Assembly: GCA_910588365.1 (NCBI GenBank)
Contig: CAJUQS010000132.1
Span: 1-27,231, forward strand
From: an uncultured Oscillospiraceae bacterium
GTDB lineage: Bacteria; Bacillota; Clostridia; Oscillospirales; Oscillospiraceae
Length of the DNA: 27,231 nucleotides
Reading direction: 5' to 3'
The position numbers and the translations under genes are program-made. This document shows positions 1 through 8,178 of this stretch, one piece after another; the first letter of the stretch is position 1; every line of letters starts with the position of its first letter. The notes under the pieces were generated by a model. That model worked only from the letters and a program-made list of their open reading frames with translations, was not told the DNA's origin and made no database searches.

Positions 1-75
1 GCCGCACAAAATTGTGCTTTGCGGCCTCTTGGCTTCATGCGCTCCAATCCTCGCCTCCTTCCGCCGCTGAGTCCG

Positions 76-99
76 CCCCCCGCTGTTGGGGGGATTTTC
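76..99 (+). terminator. weak terminator-like hairpin
   Basis: Six C (76-81) pair with six G (88-93) across a six-base loop, followed by ATTTTCG. The T-tract is short, so this may only be a weak terminator for whatever lies left of the window. I see no convincing gene between 1 and 390: the open frames there have no ribosome site and no recognisable protein. A similar G-run plus ATTTTCG occurs near 14692. Confidence 0.35.
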
Positions 100-390
100 G
101 TCTCTGGCTGGCTGATGGAGCACAACAGAATGTAAATTCTGGGTACACCACGATGCGGTCTGCCCTGTTTGACTATGCGGCGCAGAGAGGGAGGAAGGAG
201 CCATCGGAGGAGCATCCCTCGCGTAACAGCCTTTTTGCGTGAATTCGCCGCGAGGACGGATCAACGGGCGTCCGGCGGCTGGTTCAAAAAGGAAAAAGGG
301 GGGATGCGTAATGCAGCAGACAGCTCCGCCGGGAACTCGCCCCGCTGCCGCACGCGCCGGCGGCGGCGGGAGCTGTGCGCACAGGCACAC

Positions 391-495
391 CGGCGCATTG
401 GCAAACCATTGGAAACGATGGGACGCAAAGCCAGAGGCTGTGGCGCAGAGGGACCTGCAAGGACTCTTTGACGCTATGCTCGTTCGGTTGCGTCT
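391..495 (+). promoter_or_regulatory. cyclic-di-GMP-I (GEMM-I) riboswitch aptamer 1 of a tandem pair
   Basis: The GEMM-I core is visible: GGCAAACC (400-407), a GAAA-tetraloop hairpin with stem CCATTG/CGATGG, then GGGACGCAAAGCC, closely matching the V. cholerae Vc2 aptamer. P1 can form between GGCGCAT (about 392-398) and TTGCGTC (488-494). The G just before CAAACC, which contacts one guanine of the ligand in Vc2, is kept. The tetraloop-receptor strand reads CTGTG instead of the CTAAG seen in aptamer 2, and the 3' strand lacks TACC, so this copy is the more diverged. The family binds c-di-GMP; binding here is inferred. Confidence 0.75.
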
Positions 496-580
496 GGCAA
501 ACCGGCGGAAACGCCGGGACGGCAAAGCCTGAGGCTAAGGGGCGGCCTCTTCCGCCCTATGCTCGTTCGGCTACCGGATA
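493..580 (+). promoter_or_regulatory. cyclic-di-GMP-I (GEMM-I) riboswitch aptamer 2 of a tandem pair
   Basis: A second GEMM-I core follows directly: GGCAAACC (496-503), GAAA-capped stem CCGGCG/CGCCGG, GGGACGGCAAAGCC, then GCTAAG and TATGC, which match the two strands of an 11-nt GAAA receptor around a GGCGG/CCGCC stem. The 3' end GGCTACCGGA lets CCGGA (574-578) pair with TCTGG (493-497) as P1. Both aptamers share a 13-nt stretch, TATGCTCGTTCGG, suggesting duplication. It ends about 38 nt before the start codon at 618, well placed to control expression of the adhesin gene. Confidence 0.85.
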
Positions 581-605
581 CTTTGCGTCCGCATACTGTG
601 CAAAG
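581..605 (+). promoter_or_regulatory. hairpin between riboswitch and Shine-Dalgarno site
   Basis: CTTTGC (581-586) pairs with GCAAAG (600-605), just upstream of and touching the ribosome site AGAAAGGA (about 604-611). There is no T-run, so the expression platform is more likely translational than a terminator. A switch between this stem and the aptamer is an inference. Confidence 0.4.
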
Positions 606-617
606 AAAGGATTATTT

Positions 618-3600
618 ATGACAATGAAGAAGCACATGAACAAGCTCGTCCCCGTCGCGGTTGCCGGTCTGGTCTTCGCCGGTGCGGGCACCGTGGAGGC
701 CAGCGCCGCCGAGGCGGCTCTCCCCACCCTCCCTGAGGAGGAGATGGAGAGCAGCGAGCGCAACGAGACCTCCGCGGCCCCGTCCACTACGATCCAGGCC
801 GCCGTATCCGGCGATCCGAAGCCCGTCGAGGGCGGCGGAACGGAGACGGACGTATCCGTCAATCCCAAGTACGATCCTGAGAACAACACCTTCACGACAG
901 ACGGCAGCCTCACGATCAAGAAGGACGAGGACGGCGGTCTGGAGGGCATCACCGGCACGGTCACGTCCCCCGAGGTGGAGGTCGAGTTCGATGAGGGCGA
1001 GCAGGAGCGGATCGAGGGTGAGATCCAGGACGCCCTCGACCAACTGACCGGCACCGAGAGCGGCGAGGCTGACTCCGAGGACGGCGAGGCCGACTCTGAG
1101 GCTGGTCCCGAAACCGCTGAGAACACCAGCTCCGATGAAGCCAAGGCCGAGACCCCGGCTCCTGTTGATCCCGAGGAGGAGAAGGAGCTCGAGGAGGATA
1201 TCAAGGACGAGATCACGGAGCCCGATGGCAGCCTCGACTGGGATATCGGCGACTCCTTGGGCGATTATCATGTTGAGCATTCAACGAGAGACGAGGATGG
1301 CGGTACGCTCCACATCTACGAGCTGACCAAGAGCGAGACGACTTCCGCGCCCCTGACCCTCGAGGAGCTGAACGAGCTTCTGGGCCATGAGCTGACAAAG
1401 GCGGAGGACAACACCTATACCTACGTCAACGCCGACGGCGTCACGGTAACGGTCACCGTTGATGACCAGAGCACCGAAACCACCAGAACCCGCTGGGTGA
1501 TCTACATGAAGGAGGTCACCACGACCGTGAATTCTGGTGAGCAGACGGAGAGCATTGAGCCTCCCGTGGTGCCGCCGGTGGTGGAGGACATCCGGCCCGC
1601 CCTCCCCGCCGAGCCCGGTGAGCCAAGCGAACCCAGTGACACGGAGAATCCCGGCGATTCCGAGGAGCCTGTGAAGCCCGCGAACCCGACTGTCAGCGGA
1701 ACGCTGGACCGGTTCCAAAACCCAGACGGCTCTTGGAAGCCGGAAGGCGGCTTCACGCTCTTAGACAGCAGGGACAAGAACGGTGAGGGTAAGGTCACGA
1801 TCGTAGAGGGCAACAAGACCTACGAATTCGAGTACAAGAGCGACACCGTGGATGCCGGCAATCTGACCACCGAGGAGATCTACAGTCTGCTGTCTAACAA
1901 AAGCGATTACTCCCTGAAAGACGGCAAGATCTACAAGGAGATTGACGGCGTGAAACGGGAGCTGTCCTTTGCTGAAACCCAGGCGGCGCTGAAGAAGACA
2001 ACGGTCACCATCTCCATGAAGGTGACTGAAACAATCACGGTGGAGCCCCCCGCTGATCCATCGTCGGATGATATCGGCAACGCTCAGAATATAGCTGAGC
2101 AGGAGGCTATCTTCGATGCGGTGAAGGGCGCTGCTATGGATCAGAAGGGCGGCGATCTCAGTGAAGATGAGATTACTGCTATCGAGAGCGCTGTGGCGAA
2201 TCGCGTACCGGGGGCCGATGGCAGTGTGACTGTGACAGTCAAAATAGGCGACACAGAGTACACGGTCTATGTCCAAGTTAAGACCAGTACAACCCAGGAC
2301 TCTGACAACAAGAATGTGACCGTTGAATCCAAAGCCGAGGCCACGATCAAAGTCACCGAGACGGTTAAGGTTGAGCCGGGCAGCGGCACTGTTGACGGAA
2401 GCGTCACCAAGGATATGCTGGATGGGCTTGAGCTTAATGGCACTTTTGACGGCGGCACGGTGACAGATGTTCAGAAGGATGGCAACGGTAAGGTGACCTC
2501 TGTCACGACCAGGTTCACAGATAACAACGGCGTGACCACCGTGAAGACCTACAACTTCACGTATGAAAAACAGCTTGTTTCTGCTGAAGACGGCGGATAC
2601 GAATCAATTGCAGGCCAGGGCACGATTTCCAATGTTGGCAGCAGCTTCTGGATCAAGCAGGGTAACTTTGCCATCCTCTGGGTCGAAGACAGAGGGGATA
2701 GGGATGATGCCCAGCTCATGCAGAAGTATTGGGGGTATCTGGACGGCAAAAACGGTATTAAGGAATATGCTGTGGTTTCTGGTCACGGCGACTCCTTCAC
2801 ATGGTCAGATCGTATATGGCACCAGACGGGTGATAAGAAGGGTAATATGCAATCAATTGCAGACTGTGCCTTTACGATAACACCTGATGGTACGCTGACG
2901 ATCACGGGAGATTATAGCCACATAAATGTGGATATATCCCGGGACAGCTATATTGATGTCCTCAAGGACGGCATCTGGAACAGCACGGGCACCAAGGAGC
3001 AGGAAAAAGAGTACAACGGTTCCGGCAACGGCTTCCAGACGGCTTCCGGCAAACCGGGTTCCTCCACAACCACGGAGAGCTCCGGCATGGGTTCCCAGTC
3101 CTGGTATGAGGGCGATCTTCACTATACCTACGAATACGAAACCACGACTCTCGAACCCGCCAAGGACGCTGAGAAGTATGTGGAGTCGGAGCGGGATGTG
3201 AATTACAGCTCGAATGAGACCACGCCGAATCCCAACCCCACGCCGGATCCTGACCCCACGCCGGATCCTGACCCTACGCCGGATCCCGATCCCACGCCGG
3301 ATCCCGATCCTACACCGGATCCCGATCCTACACCGGATCCCGATCCTACACCGAATCCCAATCCCGCGCCGGATCCCGATCCTACGCCGGATCCCGATCC
3401 CGTAGATCTGCCTGATGCGCCCACTCCCCTGGCGGAGACGCCCGAGCCTGTGGCCGATCTCCCCGACGAGCCCGTTCCTCTGGCTGAAATCCCCGAGGAG
3501 GAAGTGCCCCTGGTGAACCTCCCCGATATGGATGTGCCTCTGGCCGACGTGCCCCGCACCGGCGATATCTCCGGCCTTTGGCATATGTCCGCCCTCCTGT

Positions 3601-3668
3601 CCGCCTGCGGTCTGGGCTTCCTGGCCCGCAGAGAGCGGAAGGAGCGCAGGGAGAAAGAAAACGCCTGA
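618..3668 (+). CDS. large cell-wall-anchored surface protein (adhesin-like) with PxTG sorting signal
   Basis: Exported surface protein of 1016 aa. The start at 618 is chosen because MTMKKHMNKLVPVAVAGLVF forms a signal peptide (positive n-region, hydrophobic core, VEASAAEA cleavage region) behind AGAAAGGA. The mature part is very acidic (Glu/Asp/Thr rich) with no domain I can name; several beta-rich blocks share a TVTV..K.TETI.VEP ending. Residues about 869-928 are ten PDPDPT-type hexapeptides, a likely extended stalk. The C-terminus has VPRTG, a hydrophobic segment and the tail ARRERKERREKENA, a sortase signal of the non-canonical (V/L)PxTG type. No sortase is in the window. The tandem GEMM-I leader suggests c-di-GMP control. 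Codon use becomes AT-richer around 2540-3000. Confidence 0.85.
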   Translation: MTMKKHMNKLVPVAVAGLVFAGAGTVEASAAEAALPTLPEEEMESSERNETSAAPSTTIQAAVSGDPKPVEGGGTETDVSVNPKYDPENNTFTTDGSLTIKKDEDGGLEGITGTVTSPEVEVEFDEGEQERIEGEIQDALDQLTGTESGEADSEDGEADSEAGPETAENTSSDEAKAETPAPVDPEEEKELEEDIKDEITEPDGSLDWDIGDSLGDYHVEHSTRDEDGGTLHIYELTKSETTSAPLTLEELNELLGHELTKAEDNTYTYVNADGVTVTVTVDDQSTETTRTRWVIYMKEVTTTVNSGEQTESIEPPVVPPVVEDIRPALPAEPGEPSEPSDTENPGDSEEPVKPANPTVSGTLDRFQNPDGSWKPEGGFTLLDSRDKNGEGKVTIVEGNKTYEFEYKSDTVDAGNLTTEEIYSLLSNKSDYSLKDGKIYKEIDGVKRELSFAETQAALKKTTVTISMKVTETITVEPPADPSSDDIGNAQNIAEQEAIFDAVKGAAMDQKGGDLSEDEITAIESAVANRVPGADGSVTVTVKIGDTEYTVYVQVKTSTTQDSDNKNVTVESKAEATIKVTETVKVEPGSGTVDGSVTKDMLDGLELNGTFDGGTVTDVQKDGNGKVTSVTTRFTDNNGVTTVKTYNFTYEKQLVSAEDGGYESIAGQGTISNVGSSFWIKQGNFAILWVEDRGDRDDAQLMQKYWGYLDGKNGIKEYAVVSGHGDSFTWSDRIWHQTGDKKGNMQSIADCAFTITPDGTLTITGDYSHINVDISRDSYIDVLKDGIWNSTGTKEQEKEYNGSGNGFQTASGKPGSSTTTESSGMGSQSWYEGDLHYTYEYETTTLEPAKDAEKYVESERDVNYSSNETTPNPNPTPDPDPTPDPDPTPDPDPTPDPDPTPDPDPTPDPDPTPNPNPAPDPDPTPDPDPVDLPDAPTPLAETPEPVADLPDEPVPLAEIPEEEVPLVNLPDMDVPLADVPRTGDISGLWHMSALLSACGLGFLARRERKERREKENA
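3222..3401 (+). repeat. 18-bp in-frame tandem repeat (PDPDPT stalk)
   Basis: Ten consecutive 18-bp units encode TPNPNP, six TPDPDP, TPNPNP, APDPDP and TPDPDP. Units differ mainly at third codon positions. The array lies just before the wall-anchoring region and would hold the protein away from the peptidoglycan. Slippage could change stalk length between strains. Confidence 0.9.
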
Positions 3669-3692
3669 TTGGCGGCTTTTGCTCCCTGTATT

Positions 3693-3747
3693 CCCCCGGC
3701 GGACGGCCGGGACCTCTTCGGAGGTCCCGGCAATGTACCCGCCGGGA
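3693..3747 (+). promoter_or_regulatory. two-tier intergenic RNA hairpin
   Basis: A perfect 11-bp stem (3706-3716 with 3721-3731) is capped by a UUCG tetraloop. It sits inside an outer stem formed by CCCGGCGG on the left and CCGCCGGG on the right. No T-run follows, so it is not a standard terminator. Between the adhesin and SpaA-like genes it may stabilise or process the mRNA and set the ratio of the two proteins (inference). Confidence 0.5.
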
Positions 3748-3843
3748 GCGCTTCACCACGCTGTGCGCAACAGCGAGGCTGAAAAAGGAGAACCCCAACT
3801 CCAGAACAAAAGAGGCGAACTACTTTTTCAGGAGGTTCCCCAA

Positions 3844-5451
3844 ATGAAAGCGAAGAAAATTCTGTCCCTGATGCTGGCGCTGGTCATGGCGCTGGCACTG
3901 GCCGCCCCCGCCATGGCGAAAAAGGACAAGGGCAGCAAGGACAAGCCCGCCGGCCCCGCGGTGGCCGCCGTGGACGTCGACAAGATCGAGGAGGAGCCCC
4001 GGCTCTCCCTCATTGAGAACGGCGCGAAGATCGACACCGGCAAGTACTCCGCCATCTACATCAAGCAGGCCAATGACATCGCCATCATCGTCCAGCGTGA
4101 CGATCTCCGCAGTGATGAAGAGATCATTGCCGAGGCCCGTGCCAGCGACAAGTCCCTGGACAAGGACGGCAAGGGCGCTATTACGGTGATTCGCGGCGAC
4201 GGCATGGTCTGGCTCCACAAGAACAGGACCACCCTTGTTGACGTGACCGGGGGCATCCTGATCGTCCTGGGCCCCATCAGCCACATCGGCTTTGTGGGCG
4301 GCGACGCCCCCACCGAGGACGAGCTCAGGCCGGACGACGGCACGGTTTCCGCTGTGTTCCAGATCACCAAGTTCCTCAATGAATATGGCGCCCCCGGCGC
4401 CGGCTTCACCTTTGAGGTCGTTGATGCTGAGGGGAATGTTGTCGGTAAGATGACCAGCGATGAGCAGGGCATCGCCGCAACCAGCGATCTCGAGGTTGCT
4501 CCCGGTCAGTACACCATCCGCGAGACCGGCCTGGATCTCAAAGCGTACGAGGCTGTCGAGGATATCGTTGCCACTGTTGATGAAAACGGTCAGGTTATTT
4601 ACCCTGTGGACGAGTATGGGGTCGATCGGGACTACATTGTCAACTATCAGCTGGGCGCTCTGGAGGTGACTGCCCCCACCGTCATGCAGAAGTATGACGA
4701 GGTGTGGCATGAGCTGATGTATGCAGAGGCCGAAGCAGACACCCGTGTCAGCTACATTTCCGACCTGCCCAGTTACATCACTCCAAAGAAGTTTACGAAT
4801 GGGTTCACCTACCTTGTCATTAACAAGGACGCGCTGGCTAATGATCCTGATGGTGCTACTATCCGGATTGCAAAGTCTGATCCTTCCAACACCCTGTTCC
4901 CGGACATTGCTCCGGCGAATCCGTGGGATGATCCGATTCCCCTGACTTATAATCTCCGCGTTGAAGGCAATGAATTGGTTGTGACCAGCAATCTGCCCAA
5001 TTTCCGTGTGCGTATGGTAACAGCGAACCCCATTCACAAAGACTTGTTCACTGGCGGACATGAGGGTACATCCTGTGAACCCAGAAGCTACACCATCCCA
5101 GAGCTTGCTAGTGATGGAACTTTCTGCTTCGGTATCCACTACGGCTGCCCCGGTTATACCACCTCGACAATTACTGGCTGTGAGCCCACCGCCGAAATTC
5201 GCCGTGAGTGCGAGAAGATCTATGACGGCGAAGTGACCATCACCGTCACCAACGCCGCTGGCGAGGTGGTTGACGCCGCTGGCAAGCTGCCCCGCGGTGC
5301 GTACACCGTCACCGTCACCGCTGGCGAGGATACCTGGACACAGAACGTGACTGTCAATCCCGGCCAGACCGCCAGCGTCAGCTTCGACACCCTGACCATG
5401 ACCGAGAAGGGCGCTGACGTTCTGAAGTGCCCCGTGTGCATTAACCCCTAA
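3844..5451 (+). CDS. secreted SpaA/Cna-B-like domain protein
   Basis: Exported protein of 535 aa starting at 3844 behind AGGAGG (8-nt spacing). Residues 1-26 are a signal peptide ending APAMA; a Lys-rich stretch follows. Residues about 165-275 (FQITKFLNEYGAPGAGFTFEV ... GQYTIRETG) look like a SpaA-type prealbumin fold, the stalk module of Gram-positive pilins and adhesins. A second small beta domain near the end (GEVTITVTNAAGEVVDAAGK, GAYTVTVTAGE) resembles a carboxypeptidase-regulatory-like fold. A segment around residues 405-460 contains five Cys, and the protein ends CPVCINP; there is no LPxTG, so attachment is unclear. It is 175 bp downstream of the adhesin and may share its transcript. 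Function beyond a surface or matrix role is unknown. Confidence 0.75.
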   Translation: MKAKKILSLMLALVMALALAAPAMAKKDKGSKDKPAGPAVAAVDVDKIEEEPRLSLIENGAKIDTGKYSAIYIKQANDIAIIVQRDDLRSDEEIIAEARASDKSLDKDGKGAITVIRGDGMVWLHKNRTTLVDVTGGILIVLGPISHIGFVGGDAPTEDELRPDDGTVSAVFQITKFLNEYGAPGAGFTFEVVDAEGNVVGKMTSDEQGIAATSDLEVAPGQYTIRETGLDLKAYEAVEDIVATVDENGQVIYPVDEYGVDRDYIVNYQLGALEVTAPTVMQKYDEVWHELMYAEAEADTRVSYISDLPSYITPKKFTNGFTYLVINKDALANDPDGATIRIAKSDPSNTLFPDIAPANPWDDPIPLTYNLRVEGNELVVTSNLPNFRVRMVTANPIHKDLFTGGHEGTSCEPRSYTIPELASDGTFCFGIHYGCPGYTTSTITGCEPTAEIRRECEKIYDGEVTITVTNAAGEVVDAAGKLPRGAYTVTVTAGEDTWTQNVTVNPGQTASVSFDTLTMTEKGADVLKCPVCINP

Positions 5452-5464
5452 CTACCACCCCTGC

Positions 5465-5494
5465 GGGGAGGCGCCTGCGCGCCTCCCCCTTTTT
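5465..5494 (+). terminator. intrinsic terminator after the SpaA-like gene
   Basis: A 10-bp GC-rich stem (5465-5474 with 5479-5488), CTGC loop and TTTTT tail form a strong Rho-independent terminator. It lies only about 24 bp before the start of the protease gene, so that gene needs read-through or a promoter of its own; none is obvious in the short gap. Confidence 0.9.
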
Positions 5495-5502
5495 CATGAA
5501 GG

Positions 5503-5517
5503 AGGTTTCAGAAACCT
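5503..5517 (+). promoter_or_regulatory. inverted repeat between ribosome site and start of the protease gene
   Basis: AGGTTTC-A-GAAACCT lies between GGAGG (5501-5505) and the ATG at 5518. The linear spacing of 12 nt is longer than ideal; folding of these bases would pull the site and start codon together or hide the GG of the site. The inner loop is small, so the stem would be partial. Confidence 0.3.
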
Positions 5518-7860
5518 ATGGGCAAAAGGACAAGGCGTACCGTGCCCCTTCTTCTGCTCTTTGCCCTGCTGCTGGCGGCGCTCTGCCCGGCCTATGCCGT
5601 CCAGATCGGCGGGCTCTCCGCGGATGAGTACGACCTGGAGGGGCTGGAATCGGGAAAGTACGACTGGGAGACAGACCTCCAGCTGACGGAGGCCTACGAG
5701 CCCAACGTGATTATCATCAAATTCAAGGACCCGTCCGAATTTCCCGGCAAGGAAAAGCAGTACAGCGACGCGGTGGACAAGGTGCTGGGCACCGGGTTCG
5801 AGGAGATCGCCCAGCGGACCTATCTGGTGGAGATGGAGGAGCTGTCCAAGAACCCCAACGCCGTGCTCAACCGCTTCAAAAACAACCGATTCGTGGAGTA
5901 CGCAGAGCCGGATTATATTGGCGCCCTGGACCTGGTCCCGACGGATCCGAACTACGCGGCGCGGGGCGCCATATTTTCCAAGTACATCAACGCGGAGGCC
6001 GGCTGGGACATTGCCACCAGCAGCAGCGTGACGGTGGCGGTGGTTGATACCGGCTACAGCGGGAACAGCGATCTGCCCGCGGCCAGCGGCTACAGCGTCT
6101 ATAACAGAAGCAGCAATCTGACCGATCTCAACGGCCACGGCACCCAGGTGGCCGGCACCCTGGGCGCTGTCGGCTGCAACGGAACCAAGAGCGCCGGCGT
6201 CGTGTGGAACGCGAACATCCTGCCGGTGAAGGTGTCGGAGTCCTCATCTGTCAGCGTCTCCAACGTGGCACCCGCCATCATCTACGCGGCGGACCACGGG
6301 GCGCGGATCATCAACCTCAGCCTCTCCTTCCCGTCTGACAGCGCAACGCTGCGCAATGCGGTGGACTACGCCTATAGCCGGGGCTGTCTGCTGGTGGCCG
6401 CCGCGGGCAACAACGGGACAGGAAAAGTCAGCTACCCCGCGGCCTACAGCAATGTCCTCGGCGTGGGCGGAACGACCAGCGGCACGGACCGCTACAGCCT
6501 GTCCAACTACGGGACCGGCCTGGACGTGCTGGCCGGCTGGAGCTGGTTCACCACGACGGCCCGCGACACCAACTGTATCGCCGGGGGCACCTCCATCGCC
6601 GCGCCCCAGGTGTCCGGACTGGCGGCTCTGGTGTGGGAGCTGGCTCCCAGCCTCACCAACGCCCAGGTGATGGAGCTCATCCGCAGCAGCACCAACCGCC
6701 CCGGCGGCGGCTGGGACGCCCAGACCGGCTATGGCACCATCGACATGGGCAGAACGCTGGAGGCGGCGCGGGCACTGGGCGGCGGCGCGCCGGCGGCGAA
6801 CCCGGAGCCCGCTGTCCCGGAAACCGCCCAGCCCTCCCCCGAGCCCGCTCCCCAGCCGGAGACGCCTCCCGCTGCGGAGCAGCCGGACGTCACCCCGCCG
6901 GTCATCACCCTGCGGGGCGGCGAGACCGTGGAGCTGACGGAGGGGGACATCTATGAGGAGCCCGGCTACACCGCCAGCGACGACCGGGACGGGGACATGA
7001 CCCATCTGGTCACCGTGTCCGGGACCGTCTCCACCGCCTACGCGGGGGAGTACACCCTGACCTATACGGTGATGGACCAGGCCGGCAATACGGGCACAGC
7101 GGTGCGGCGGGTGGTGGTTGCCCCTGCTCCGGTCCCACCGGCCAGCGAGCCCGCCGCGCCCACCATCACCCAGATCGGCTCCAACCCCATCATCCTGCAC
7201 CTGGGGGGCTCCCCCTACGTGGAGCAGGGGGCCCAGGCCTTTGACGAGGCGGACGGCGATCTGTCTGCCTTCGTCACCACCGAGGGCAGCGTGGACACCA
7301 CTCAGCCGGGAACCTATCAGGTGACCTACTCGGTCACCAACAGCGCGGGCCTGTCCGCCAGTGTGAACCGCGAGGTGCGGGTGCTCGCCCCCCAGGAAAC
7401 GCTCATCCGTACACCCTACAGCTTCAGCGGACAGGGCAAGTCCGGGGTGAACCAGTCCCACAGCGTCACAGCGGCCTCCGGCGGCACCATGAGCCTGACG
7501 GTTTCGGACTTGAACCGCGTGACCCTGGCGGTTTCCGTGACGGACGGCAGCGGCGCCGAGGTGTTCAGCGAGACCTTCACCGGCGGCGGCACCCGGGAGT
7601 TTACGGTATCCGAGGGCCCCTGCTCCATCCAGACGTCCATCGTCTCCGCCAAGGGTAACGGGAAGTATGCCATCTCGGGCGAGATGCCGGGGGCCGCAGC
7701 GGTCAGCTTCGCGGAGGAGGAGGTCCCCCTGGCCGCCCAGCCCGCCACCGAGGGGCCCGGCGCCTTCGACATCGTGATGATGTCCGCGGAGATCCTGATT
7801 CTGATCGGCGTGTGCGCCATCATTGTTCTGCTGGCAAAAAAGCGCGGCAGCGAGGCATGA
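5518..7860 (+). CDS. membrane-anchored S8 subtilisin-like serine protease with Ig-like repeats
   Basis: Predicted exported peptidase of 780 aa. It has an N-terminal signal peptide (LLLLFALLLAALCPAYA) and an inhibitor-like propeptide (about 55-140; NVIIIKFKD ... YAEPDYIGAL). The S8 domain (about 150-420) has Asp177 in VVDTG, His207 in GHGT and Ser359 in GTSIAAPQ, with the oxyanion Asn298 in AAGNN, so all catalytic residues are present. A Pro-rich linker leads to two DUF5011-type Ig-like domains (about 460-540 and 545-625; PVITLRGG, EPGYTASDDRDGD). A further beta domain and a C-terminal membrane helix (IVMMSAEILILIGVCAIIVLL) with a Lys/Arg stop-transfer tail follow. It lies right after the surface-protein genes and could process them (inference). 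Confidence 0.92.
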   Translation: MGKRTRRTVPLLLLFALLLAALCPAYAVQIGGLSADEYDLEGLESGKYDWETDLQLTEAYEPNVIIIKFKDPSEFPGKEKQYSDAVDKVLGTGFEEIAQRTYLVEMEELSKNPNAVLNRFKNNRFVEYAEPDYIGALDLVPTDPNYAARGAIFSKYINAEAGWDIATSSSVTVAVVDTGYSGNSDLPAASGYSVYNRSSNLTDLNGHGTQVAGTLGAVGCNGTKSAGVVWNANILPVKVSESSSVSVSNVAPAIIYAADHGARIINLSLSFPSDSATLRNAVDYAYSRGCLLVAAAGNNGTGKVSYPAAYSNVLGVGGTTSGTDRYSLSNYGTGLDVLAGWSWFTTTARDTNCIAGGTSIAAPQVSGLAALVWELAPSLTNAQVMELIRSSTNRPGGGWDAQTGYGTIDMGRTLEAARALGGGAPAANPEPAVPETAQPSPEPAPQPETPPAAEQPDVTPPVITLRGGETVELTEGDIYEEPGYTASDDRDGDMTHLVTVSGTVSTAYAGEYTLTYTVMDQAGNTGTAVRRVVVAPAPVPPASEPAAPTITQIGSNPIILHLGGSPYVEQGAQAFDEADGDLSAFVTTEGSVDTTQPGTYQVTYSVTNSAGLSASVNREVRVLAPQETLIRTPYSFSGQGKSGVNQSHSVTAASGGTMSLTVSDLNRVTLAVSVTDGSGAEVFSETFTGGGTREFTVSEGPCSIQTSIVSAKGNGKYAISGEMPGAAAVSFAEEEVPLAAQPATEGPGAFDIVMMSAEILILIGVCAIIVLLAKKRGSEA

Positions 7861-7934
7861 GAGCCCGCTTGGACAGCATTCAACACATGTGAATAACGTA
7901 TAAGAAATTGTCCCCCTCAGACTGTGGACAAAAT

Positions 7935-7976
7935 AAGGCCCTATACACGCTCAACAGAGAGGGTGTATAGGGCCTT
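7935..7976. terminator. bidirectional terminator between convergent genes
   Basis: A perfect 14-bp stem (7935-7948 with 7963-7976) with a 14-nt loop lies between the + strand protease gene and the - strand MFS gene. T-runs are poor on both sides. The rest of 7861-8178 has no gene; it also holds an 11-bp stem at 8041-8051/8063-8073 with an A-rich loop, of unknown role. Confidence 0.6.
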
Positions 7977-8178
7977 GCATTTTGATACGGCAGCCGGAAA
8001 GGGCACTGGACTGGTGTTCTATCTATGATATGATATGAGTTATGATTTCCGTATTAAAAAACCGGAAATCATATCCATTTGATTCAAGCCGTTTTGCTCG
8101 CCGCAGCAACGGCAATACATGGACCGAGTCAAAGCTTGTGGGCGCCGGGGCAGGGCTGGCGGCTTGCGCTTTGTCTGA

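Noticed and set aside
4..17. Palindrome GCACAAAATTGTGC, with CACAAAATTGTG again at 20554-20565
   Set aside because: Only two copies of a short A/T-centred palindrome; could be chance or a repressor site, but there is not enough context to call an operator.
239..532. Short + strand open frames over the leader
   Set aside because: Arg-rich translations of structured RNA; no start signals or homology that I can recognise.
375..617. N-terminal 81-codon extension of the adhesin frame
   Set aside because: It translates the riboswitch region, lacks a ribosome site and would bury the signal peptide; the start at 618 is preferred.
3222..3401. Regular 18-bp repeats as a CRISPR array
   Set aside because: Units are contiguous with no spacers and stay in frame inside a surface-protein gene.
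8041..8073. 11-bp stem with A-rich loop downstream of the MFS gene as a riboswitch or terminator
   Set aside because: No T-run on either strand in the right place and no known motif; left as an unexplained dyad.
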